NCBI GenBank assembly: GCA_023515745.1
Contig: JALECJ010000254.1
Coordinates: 1,488,001 to 1,552,000, forward strand
Length of the DNA: 64,000 bases
From: Amoeboaphelidium protococcarum
Taxonomy: Eukaryota; Aphelidiomycota; Aphelidea
Direction: 5' to 3'
A program made the position numbers and the translations under genes. Below the pieces are notes generated by a model. It ran no database searches, was not told the DNA's origin, and was given only the letters and a program-made list of their open reading frames with translations. Shown here piece after piece: positions 49,941 through 60,791 of this stretch (position 1 is the first letter of the stretch; each line of letters opens with the position of its first letter).

Positions 49941-50377
49941 CTTTGTTTATTATATCATAGAAAGTTTGCTCTTTGATCTTTATGATTGTTACAGTATTAT
50001 ACTGTTTTGAAGACGGCTAATGGAGTATTAAAACACACGTACAAAATCACTCTAGAATTCCGTTAGATTCTGAAACAGAAAGAATTTGCCAGCCACTAGT
50101 AAAGAATCAATCAGAATGTGAGCTGCTAAAATAAATATTTTCAGGGGCGCTCTTTGTGTGGTGCGTTGCGCCCATTTTACCACATTTTCCCTTCCATTCC
50201 CCACACGCGGCAACATCAATTCGACAAGACTGACTGTACAGTAAACAGGACAACGCGTGTTACAGGAGTTGTTCTTTTGCCTTATTTATTATCCAAATTC
50301 AGTCATTGCCTAATTTAGAATTTTTTTGTGACTGGTTTGATTACTAGAATAATATTCTTACTTATACATTGATTATT
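49941..50377. other. Intergenic region
   Basis: 437 bp. A GC-richer patch around 50140-50260 with ACGCGT at 50253 stands out from AT-rich surroundings and may be the promoter core of the RhoGAP gene. No gene recognised. Confidence 0.35.
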
Positions 50378-53290
50378 ATGACTCAGGATAGTGTTATTTT
50401 GCGTGTGGAGATCCCAGAGCTGGGTGTGATGAAGTGTATTCGTGTGGGGCGGGATGATCCTCTAAAGACGGTGATGCATCTGGTGCAGAAGAAGTGTAAT
50501 CTAGACGCGGAATTTATGCGAGATTGTACTCTTTACAAGCCTTCTGCATCTACTACTGAATCTCATAATAACAGCACTGATGATGGAGGCAGTGGATTGA
50601 TGCTCGATCATAACCTATCTCTGAACTAATACCCGCAATTCTCGTGGCTGGACAATGACGCGATCTAGTTGGTCAAATTTGACCATTCATTGTTGAAATA
50701 AGAAGTTTCTAATAAGAAGAGTAATAATGCTAATAATTATAATACCAGCAATAGTAATTAGGCGTTGGTGAAAGCTGCCGGTGAAAAGTCCAAGACTCTG
50801 AGGAAATTGAGGCGTGCAGATTAGTAGAATTTATAGAAGCAGTTTACCACTCTCAGCATGCACAGTGGTGATGTTAACTCTGCAGCGGATGGTAAGATTT
50901 CCCATCAGACATCATCTGCAATGGCTTAGAATGACTAATCGCCATCACTGCTCACAGTTTAGCAGTACTAAGTAACATCATCATCAGGTGCTTATAAGTA
51001 ACAGCTTAGTGATTGTGCGTCAGATATTACGTTATTGTCCTCTCACAAGTCGTCTCCATCTCTTCACTCTGTATCTAAAGATAACAATAATCAGTAGATT
51101 TAATCCGAGCTTTAAGCCGGCAACTATTCCACTACATCATCTGCATCAATTACCGTTGGTCAATTCTTTTAAGAGACCAAGAAAATGTCCTCCAGTACCA
51201 TGAAGAAGTTGACCAAGATTGTCAGTCATGGCCATAGTAAAGGTAGTGGTAAATCTGCGTATGGTAAAGATTCGTCACCTCAAAGTTCGATCAATAGCAC
51301 ATTCGGTATTCCACTTTATGCTGTGCCAAAAGTTCCCGGTACTCAGATCCCTGTCATCATTAAAGTATTGTTGAGGCATTTGAAAAAGTATGACTTGTAG
51401 ACCGAGGGAATATTTAGATTAAGTGGCGCGTAATCCACCGTGTTAAAGTTGAAGAACCTTTTCGATAATGATCCTGATGGTGGAATGAAGTTTCTGGCCG
51501 TGGGTGAAGATGCTCTTTTGGATAATATCAATCTTGGTGATGGACATGCTGTTGCTGGTGTGGTCAAGTTATTTCTTCGTGAACTGCCTGATCCTCTGCT
51601 GACATTTGATCTATTTGATGCGTTTATTGCTTGTGCTCAGTCTCAATAGTCTACGGATCAAATGAGTAGTGGCGCATAACGTCTATGGTAGATGTATGTC
51701 CTGGTCAACAGTTTGCCGTCCGAGAATAGAGACTTGCTCTGTACATTGTTACAGTTTAGTAGTTTAGTATCTGCAGAGAGTAATAGCTCTCAAAATAAAA
51801 TGTCTTTATAGAATATGGCCACTGTGCTGGCTCCTAATATTCTCAGATGTGAATTGGCCGAGGAGACTAGCGCCTAGTAGATGGTGATGAATGCAGCGTA
51901 TATTAACGCTGTAGTATTGGACATGATTAAGCATGTGGATATGCTGTTCATGTCTGTATCTGATTTGTGCTCCAAGTTCTTTTAGTCTGGGGACTCTGGG
52001 TTATGGTGGGCGAGTTAGAGCTAAAGTAGTAGCATTCAGTACAAAGTTGTTGGTATCGCCAAGTCTATATATGCGTATTAATCAGCAAGTGATGTGGTGG
52101 ATGCTCAAGGTCTCTAAGAGTTGTCATTTGGTGTTAATTAGTTTTTTATTATCTATGCGCGTGCTGATTCCAGTTTTGATTTCCATAAAGAGGGATGGTG
52201 GACGTGTGAACAGATTGGTGGCAGTAGTGGATAGGCATAGATTGGGATGCATGGTCTAGTACCATCTAATTTTCTGGAAGTTATATGCTCTGATATCGAA
52301 TTGATATTGGACATTAATAGTTTGCGTACATCCCAGTAACGTTAGTATACATTGCAAGAATCTATCTAGACTAACGAATGTGAATAGTTGCAGAAGAAGA
52401 ATTCGAAGCTTATGGATGAGAATAGCAAACTGGCAAAGTAGAATGAGAAATTGAGTGCCATGGTCCAGAAGTTAGAGTCTGAGTTGAATCGATTGAAAGA
52501 GAGTCTGCGGTATAGCGTTGGTAGTAATAACATTAATAATAATGATATTAACAATAGTCTAGGTGATAAACGACTTAGCCTTAGAAGTGGTGATAAGACT
52601 CCTCCATCCTCGCCTATCGCACAAGGTAGTACTTCACTGCAATCTCCCACTTTAACCGTAGACGTTTAATCTGTATCGCCCCGTCACTCTGAAGTTATTA
52701 ATCAAAATCAAAATAATAGATTTAGTATGACTTCCACGTCTAATGGCGTACATACTCCCACCTCTAGACGTCCTGCTCCTCCCGTTCCTGATTACCCTCC
52801 ATTGAGACGCGAAATGCCCGGTAATGGAGTCCTGGATGAGATGCTGAAGAAGCGCATTTTAGAGAAGCACGATGAGTAAAAGAGGAGGTCGAGACTGCTG
52901 ATGATGGATGGTCATGGGCCTTAATCGCCGCAGTTGTCATCATCGACTCAGGCTATCAATGTTGAATAATAAGCGTCCCAGTAAACTGAGACTAATTTCA
53001 ACGTGAATGACCGAGTAAGTAGACCTGTGAGATCAAAAGAGTTTTTATCTAATGGGGCGACTACACCATCTTCATCATCGTCATCTCAATCTGCAAGTGC
53101 TGCTGCTCTTAGAATGTCAATACGGCCTGCTCCACCGTCGGATTTCATAGGATTGCCTAATGCACAGCAATAGAATCTGCCATTTATATCCACCACATTG
53201 GTAGCCACTATCGATGACAATGAAAATGATCAGAGTCAGGTGGAGAAGATCTTAAGTTCTCCTGTAGATTTACCTCCACCTCTGATTTGA
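50378..53290 (+). CDS. RhoGAP-SH3 protein with N-terminal ubiquitin-like domain
   Basis: Single exon of 970 residues. Residues 1-110 (VILRVEIPELGVMKCIRV..DDPLKTVMHLVQKKC..AIQLVKF) look like a talin-F0/Ras-association-type ubiquitin-like fold. The RhoGAP domain spans about 305-525, with EGIFRLSG containing the arginine finger, and LRELPDPLLTFDLF. An SH3 domain follows at about 548-640 (SIYAY..LQELSFG..WWTCE..GLVPSNFLEVI), then a coiled coil at about 655-720 and a long Ser/Pro-rich tail. It should switch off Rho/Rac-family GTPases at actin or membrane sites. More than 50 TAG/TAA codons are read as Gln. Confidence 0.88.
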
Positions 53291-53456
53291 AAAATAATCC
53301 ATTGTATAACTGTTGTAAGACAATCTTAATAATAAGTTTTGATCAAGGATTACAATATATCAAAGTGAAGCTATAACAGTCATTAGTAATACATTTTGAA
53401 TATGATTTAATTGTCAAAGATTTCATTCACATTGCACAAACTTAAAAAGTAAATTC

Positions 53457-54668
53457 TCATTACCCCTATTAACCTTTCGACTAAGTGATAAACTAATCGG
53501 CAGATATGTCCACCTACTTTCCAATAAGAGACACATAATTAGATGGAAAGTAGCCAATATGTCCTTGGCGTTTCTTGCCTCTCCACCAAGAGGGATCAGT
53601 ATTCTATTGCAATAAATTACTTTGACTATTATCACCACCTTTGAAAGTAACAGCTATCAGATCTCCCTTCCTAAAAGAAATCTCATTCTAATTGCGCGCC
53701 GTAAAATCATAAAGTGCTCTAGCAAACTCAATCTACGAACCATCCGCGCTCTATCTAACACCATCAGGAAACGTTATATCCAGTGTATTATTGACCTTAT
53801 TAGAAGTTTCAGTTGTTTATGACTTCTCAAGTGACAACTACTCCTACTACTAAGTCTATAACAATTATCTCCGCCTCTATACTCTTTTCATCAGCCATGG
53901 TATTACGAAAATGACAGCCAATGCAACCATAATCATGAAGGATTTAGATCTAAAGAATCTATTCCGCTTCCTACTGTTTCTTTATTGCATCTACTATGAT
54001 AAATTTAGACCACCAGCACCATTATTATTATTATTAAACTCATCAACAGTTAATGCAGACCTCATCGTGGATTAACCATGTGACTAATAATCTCTAGAAG
54101 ACAATCCCATGAATGTAGATAACCACTTCAAGCCAACTACACCTCCGACAATAGACTTGAGCACACCGACCTGTTCAATCAATCCAATAACTCCCATGAA
54201 AGAGCTATGAGTGGCCATTATGGTGGAATCTAGCAGGTGCGTCACAGAGGACAATATTTACACCGCGTGCTCCAGAACCATGAGCGGATTCGAAGGACCA
54301 CCCTATTGAGATTACAACATATTCTACTACTACTGATTATAGCCTCCCATACCGTATGTATATCCACCACCATATCTATTCCCATAGCCATATGAACCAT
54401 AAGGAGAGCTATAGTAGCCATACGACGTGGAGTACGCAGAATTGTACGGTGATGAATAAGGAGAATACGCTGCTGCTCCATATGACGAAATATTGTTATT
54501 GTAGCCACCATTCAACCCATATCTATAATTATTGCCTCCATACCTGGACATTAGATTGTTATTATTATTGTAAATGGAAGACTGAGTACCATACGTGCCA
54601 CTATCCTGATAATCTTGCACAGGCAATGGAGGAGCAGAAGTATTAGCAGCAGCAGTAGAATCGACCAT
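53457..54668 (-). CDS. Peroxisomal membrane protein Pex13
   Basis: Single exon of 403 residues. The N-terminal 115 residues are Tyr/Gly/Asn-rich (SYGAAAYSPY, GYGNRYGGGYTYG), as in Pex13, where this region forms the condensate for cargo import. A central helical region (HSSFMGVIGLIEQVGVLKSI) is followed by a membrane span FMIMVALAVIFVIPWLM at about 255-272. A C-terminal SH3 domain has ARALYDFTARNQNEISFRKGDLI, WWRGKK and GYFPSNYVSLI. Pex13 docks the Pex5 receptor at peroxisomes. It is convergent with the RhoGAP gene. Confidence 0.93.
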
Positions 54669-55690
54669 TGTGGATTAACTCTACTACTAGCTATCTATTT
54701 AATTGGAAACCGCTGCAGATTCCCAAGGCTTTGCGGGTGATGGCATTATATATGTATATAGAGAGAGTGCTAGCCACCGAGTATCAATTTGCTGTATAGA
54801 TTTAACACTGACGAAAGAGAGTAAAAGGGAAATCTTTCTATTTAAAGGCGAGAATAAGGAAAAGAGAGATCGGCGAACGAACGGGCGGACGGAAGACGAG
54901 ATGAGAGAACTCGTCGGCTTGTTCGTGAGAGAGTGATTGTGCGCGGTCGTGATGATGATCTTACACAGAGGAGGTAGATGGTATCACAAAAAAAATAGCA
55001 TTCAGGTACAGGGGGAAAGTTCGGGCTCTGCATTCGAGGTTTCATTGACACTGTTCTCCTTCTTCCTATAAAACTTTGCGGCACTGAATGGTATTCGTAC
55101 TTTACACGCCTATGTTGTATCCAGATTTCTTTATCTGCTCAACTCTTTTTAGGAACGCGTGCTACTTTGCTTACTTGCATTACAACCATGTTTTGAGCGA
55201 TTAATCACCGTGGTCAATCTTTCGTATACAGTGCTGGTACATATTTCGCCAGTTTAGTCACATTATTTTTAAAATGTCTTTTTTGAAAAAACGAGACAAT
55301 TAATGTATTTACAATGTAAGAACTGATTGCCGATATTTATATAGCCAGACCACTGTTCCAACTGATTACGCCGTTGCTATGCAGAAAGTTTATGCGTATT
55401 ACTTTACAAAGAACTCATGAGAGAACGAACGAACGGCAAATTACTGTACAACAAACAATCGATTTATGGGCTTTCCCATCCTTCTCATTTGATAAAATCT
55501 ATACAATCATCACCTTGTCCAGTCGTGCTGCCTGGCGAGTATTCTGATTATTATCTTTCTGATATAGGCTTAATTCATCAGCGTATTGACTATCACTTAA
55601 CATACATCACTAGACTCTGCTGAAACATATATATATCATCATCATCAATAACTATCCACCTGTTAGATCATTCAGTACATTGTTTGAAAG
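54669..55690. other. Intergenic region between Pex13 and receptor 1
   Basis: About 1 kb for two divergent genes. One 77-residue plus frame from 54703 ends in TGA but has no ATG context or family. ACGCGT at 55155. No RNA gene recognised. Confidence 0.4.
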
Positions 55691-58236
55691 ATGATACTAA
55701 CTAAATTTGCTTTTGCCGCATTGTATGGTACTCTTATATAAGCGAGTAAGTTTTGATAGAACATTGATAAAATAGCTGTTTCGAATAATCTCTAATAAAT
55801 GCGTATTGTGTAGATCTTTAAGGCGCTGGGTCTACGTTGCAGGCTCAAGTTTAGTTTGATTGGGCTCTGTCATACAACAGTTTACCCTTCAGTTATGCCA
55901 ATACTTCTATTCAGTATTCTGCAGTTGGTTCCGGGTCTGGTGTGAGAACAGCTGCCAATGGTGGTGCTGCTTGGGGTAGTACTGATGCTTTGCCATCTGT
56001 TATCGCACCTGAGTTTGCCAACTCTTTTGTCACTCTGCCCACCTTTGGCTCTGCGATTGTTATCACTTATAATGTGCCTGATATTGGATGTTCTTCTCAA
56101 AGTTGTTCCCTTATCATGGACCGCATGACTGTTGTGAAGATATTCAATGGCACTATCACTAGATGGAACGATCCCGCTTTAGTGGCAAACAATCCTAGTC
56201 TTTCTAGCGTCAACCAGGATATCAAAGTCATTGTGCGAAATGACAGTTCTGGAACTACTACTGCATTCACACAGTTTCTGACCAAGGTGTCTCCGGAGTG
56301 GAGCAGTAAAGTTGGCGTGAATGGTCTTCCTAATTGGGGCAATGCTGGTTTGACACCTTTTGCTCGTGGTGCCGGTTCCATCGGTGTGGTTTAGAACATC
56401 ATTGGTAATGCTTACTCTGTTGGATATCTTGATTTGGCTGATGCTGCGACAAAGTAGATTGATTACGCTCGTCTGTATAACAGACAGAATGAGCTCACTG
56501 TGGCCAACTAGACTTCTGCTCAGATTGCTCTTGCCGCTGCACAGGGTGACTTTGAGACGCTTGGTAATGTTGATTCTACCGCGAGTGGCTCGTATCCTAT
56601 TACCACGTTCACGTTCTATGCTCTGAATAAGAATGTGTCTAGATACTATAACGTTGATCAGTTTAGATCTGTCATGCGTTACATTTACTGGACGTACACT
56701 GATACGTATGCTTAGCGTGTTATCTCTAGATTCTCTTACGTGCAGCTGGATAATGCCAACTTGTAGAATGCTATCTCAACACTACAGTCGTTTGTGTACA
56801 GTGACTCTAAACCATTGTATGGTACCTCTGTCTGTGATTTTGATGGCTTGTGCCAGAATGATGGTGTGTGTCCGGTAAAGACGAGCCCTTTCATTCCGGC
56901 TACTATAAGATGTAGCTGTCCCAAGTTGTACACCAATAATCTCAAAAACGATTGTAGCGAATTAACGCCGTCCCTGTTTATTACTTACCAAGAGCCGATT
57001 AATGGTTTCCTATTGTTTCTTGCCATATCCGGTATTATATACAATGGTGTGGTTGCTATGATGTTGGTGTTCCGTAGAAATCATCCATTGATCAAGGCCA
57101 TCTCACCAACCTTTAGTTTACTGATTCTGGGTGGTTGTACCATTAGTTATACAGGAGTGTTCTTATTCTTGGGTGAGCCGAATGATTTTATGTGTAATGC
57201 GCGTCCATTTTGGTTGTCCATTGCATTTGGTCTGGTGTTTGGTATGATGACTGCGAAGAATTATCGTGTGTACACCATTTTTGGTAATCTGCGTCGTGTG
57301 AATTAATCATTATCTGATGTAAGTCTATTGTTGCGTTTTGGATCAGTCATTTGTGGTCTGGAGTTGTTGTTGAGCATCATCTGGGTGGCAGCATCACCTT
57401 TGAAGCCCACGGTAGTGCTGAATGCGTCTAATTTTGTCGTGAAGACTTGTGTCTCTGGCAATGCTACCGTTGCGTCTACTATGAGTGCTCTGTTGTACGT
57501 ATTTAATGCAATCTTGCTTTGTGCATGTATTTATGTCGCATTTTAGACTAGATATGCTGGTGAAAAGTTCAATGAGTCCAAGTCGATCTCATTCGCCATC
57601 TATACCACCATTCTGCCTCTGCTTGTTGGACTGCCCCTGGTGTACTTGCCATCGCTGGATTACAATTCCATTAATATTCTTACGTGCTTGCTGCTTATCT
57701 TGTGCCCGCTCTTCATCACGACGATCATGTTTGGCTCCAAGGTTTATGAGTTGTATTTTGCCCGCTTCTTTAGAAAGAGTTTGGCCTATGATATGTCCAA
57801 CTCCATCTTTGCTCGTACGGCTACGGCTGAAAATTCAGGTAATAAGAATTTTGGTGATGTCAGTCAGTCTGGTTTGAGTTTCTGGCAGTTCTCCATCCGT
57901 AAGAAGCGTTTAGGTGCTGCCTGGTTGTAAGCTGTGATTTTTGTGATTCCAGAGTTGAACTGGTTCGCCGCCGTTGAAGATATGACCAGCTCCCAGTTGA
58001 AAGTGTACGAGTCTTTGAAATTGACCGAGTGTTAGTTGGCTGACGGTGATACGCCTGAGAGTTGTGTGATCAAGCACCCAACCGGTGAGTATTCACTGGA
58101 GAGTAAGAACAAGGATATGATGGCTAGATTTAAGAAGTTCTTCCCTCGTATTCAGCAGACTGCTTTGGAGTTGAACAAGGCTGTTGCTACCAAGGCATCG
58201 TCATCCATCAGTTCCAGCGTTGTGGATGACAATTGA
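55691..58236 (+). CDS. PstS-like/7TM receptor 1 (class C-like GPCR)
   Basis: Exons 55691-55745 and 55814-58236 (68-nt intron) encode 825 residues. A signal peptide is followed by an extracellular domain (about 20-350) like bacterial phosphate-binding PstS: GAGSTLQAQ, AVGSGSGVR, WGSTDALP, and IVRNDSSGTTTAFTQFL with PEWSSKVG. A short EGF-like Cys-rich stub (CDFDGLCQNDGVC, RCSCPKL) lies at 355-395. A 7TM domain at about 413-670 follows, with HPLIKAISPTFSLLILGGC and FGMMTAKNYRVYTIF, the class C (GABA-B-like) pattern. The Ser-rich tail is cytoplasmic. Predicted to sense phosphate or a related ligand; ligand binding is inferred from retained residues. Confidence 0.87.
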
Positions 58237-58847
58237 TTCTCTAAGGGTTACATTAATTACGACGATGTGGAAGATTTAAATAAAAGATGATATAAGAGGT
58301 TATAAATTATGATGATATTAAGTCTATTTCCATTTTGTGAATGGTATCTTGGTGCTTAAAAATGATACGTCATAGTTTACAGTATATTGGTATCAGTTTG
58401 AATGTTGACTGTTGACAGCTGACTTTTGCGTAAATAGTTGCCATATCTGCATTAATACACCGAGTCTAAACAAAACGGAATCGCGTTATACGGTAACACA
58501 TAAAACACACTGGATGGAATTTAATGTACGCACGCATTAATACTTCCAAATATCAACACGTAATATTGCATCTAAGAACCGAGTTTATCCTACATAGTTA
58601 CGGGCATAAACTGTGGGAACTTGGTGAGGTTTCCATCAGAGTTATTTTTATACCAAACAGTAAAACTGCAATTGTTTATTAGCTCATCATGAAACTCTTA
58701 CTCACTGACTGATCTAGGCAACGCTTATTCAGCTTCCCTCTCATTTAAAAGTGGTGTATAATCTGTAATTATATTAACTTATACTGATTGACTAATTTGG
58801 AAGTATTTGTCTTTTAAAGCACCACTAGCAATACAATCAATACTAAC
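58237..58847. other. Intergenic region between receptor 1 and RGS gene
   Basis: 611 bp, AT-rich, presumably the receptor 3' UTR and the RGS promoter. No open frame of interest. Confidence 0.4.
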
Positions 58848-60530
58848 ATGAGTGATACAGAAGACTTGTAAGAGACCAAGGCTGCACTGAAGAAGCTGGC
58901 CATGAAACAATAGGAGCAATCTTACTACCGCAAAAAGACTGCATCTGCTGCCGGCTCTGGTATATCGCCATAACCATCTCTTGGCGGAGATATCATGACA
59001 TCAACCACAAGAGATAGTACCATCGTTGATGACAACGTGTCCATCGTATCCAAGAATAACAGGCAGACCTCGATCATCAGTAAGGCTTTCTCTGGCACCA
59101 AGGGCAGTAGGGTCAGCATATCGAGTGAATCGTTAAACAGCAAAAATGCGGGTACATCTATCAACACTACCGTATCTGGAAAGAAGGAGATCTATGTCGA
59201 GGAGAAGGACTACAAGCTGGCATTGCTTTAATCTAAGCTGCTGTCTGTGGCGCCTCGCTGGTAATCTTTCGCTGTCAAGGCCCGCTTTGAGCGTTACGAG
59301 AAGTTGCTGCGTAAGTTGCGCGATCCCGTGGATGGTGTCTACTTTAAGGACATCAAAGGACTGCTTAATGTTCAGCCACTGTGCGCGACTGGCTATGATA
59401 TTGCCGTGTGGTTCTTGAAGGAGCTGAATGCTCTGAACCCGGCCGATGCCAAGTTGATCATCTAAAACATGACTGACAACGGCTACATCATCCCGGTCGA
59501 TGATAATCAGCAGGTGTATCGCGAAGATGACTCCTTGTACACGTACTAGGCTGACTTCTTCTATCCTAGCCGTTTCTGGGACACCTCCGATCTGGATTAC
59601 TACCTGTACTTGAAGCGTAAATCCAACTTGAACTCTGAGGAGAAGGAGCGCCTTGCCACCCTGGGACAGGCTGTTGAGTTCAAATAGGACCTGATCAGAG
59701 AGATGAAGGACAAGCAGAAGGCTCACTTTAGCAGGCTGGACCGTGGTGAGAAGAAGTTGTTTGAGTTGCGTGAGGCTGCCTTCTGGAAGGTGCAGAGACC
59801 GCTGAAAGCCAGTCGCCTTTACATTGAGGAGACGCCAATCACCAAGATCAAGAAGCACCGCTATAGCCCGGAGAAGTACGAGAAGAAGTTGAAAGATGAA
59901 GCCAAAGTGGAGGCTTATCTTAAGAAGTAGGTGGATAATCTGACTGCCTGTCTGAACATCTATCGTCTGCCAACCTCCACGGCTGTCAAGAATCTTATTA
60001 CGCGTATTGACATGTATACAAGATTTGATCCGCTGGTTCGCTCTGACTTGCACAAGAACAACCCGTGGGATAAGTCTGAGACGGAGAAGTATGTCGAGGT
60101 ACCTGTGCCAGATACTCCTTCATTTAGTCATGCGCGTATGTGGAATTTGGGGTTGCGTGATGTTCTACAGGATCCTCTTGGATTGAAGTGGTTCATGACC
60201 TTCTTGGAGAAGGATTACTCAACTGAGAACTTGAAGTTCTACCTGGCCTGTCAAGAGCTGGAGTCTATTATGGACCGCACGGAGTATTTCATAAAGTGTA
60301 AAGAGATTTGTTACAACTTTGTCGCCATTGGAAGTCCTAATGAGTTGAATTTGCTAGCAGGTACGCGTGATACAATCCTGGCTGACATTAAGGCTGCAGA
60401 GGCCAATCCAAACTCTCTTGACATTAATGTCCTGCGTGATGCGTATGATCATATTTTCCAGCTGATGCAAAAGGCCAGTTACCCCAGATTTATGCAATCT
60501 GCCGAGATAAAGTCTATTTTGGCTGATTGA
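58848..60530 (+). CDS. R7-like regulator of G-protein signalling (DEP-GGL-RGS)
   Basis: Single exon of 560 residues. After a Ser/Thr-rich N-terminus, a DEP domain spans about 155-235 (DPVDGVYFKD, VWFLKELNALNPADAKLIIQ, FFYPSRFWDT). A DHEX-like region includes FELREAAFWKVQRP, then a GGL segment at about 355-405 (VDNLTACLNIYRLPTSTAVK, ending FDPLVRSD..NNPW). The RGS domain at about 424-547 begins MWNLGLRDVLQDPLGLKWF and has EKDYSTENLKFYLACQELE. RGS domains speed GTP hydrolysis by G-alpha; GGL segments bind a Gbeta5-type subunit. It lies between two G-protein-coupled receptor genes. Confidence 0.9.
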
Positions 60531-60791
60531 ACAACATGAATGTATCAACTCGCTATGATGAAATTAATAATGACTGAGGTGAAAGAATTTGGTTTACTTG
60601 ATGAAATTGGTAATAAAGGTTGATAAAGTTTAGAATTTGATGCAATAGAATTTCCATACGTTGAAGTTTTGCCTTAATTTATACAGTACATTGTAAAAAA
60701 AAAGACAGAAATCATCATCAACTTTAAACTTTATTATAAACCTTTAATCAATAATCATCATCCTTTAAGTATCATAGTGCGACCAGATACA

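Noticed and set aside
59133-60053. 306-residue minus-strand open frame across the RGS gene
   Set aside because: It overlaps a complete, recognisable DEP-GGL-RGS coding sequence on the other strand and is Leu/Val/Gln-biased like other shadows.
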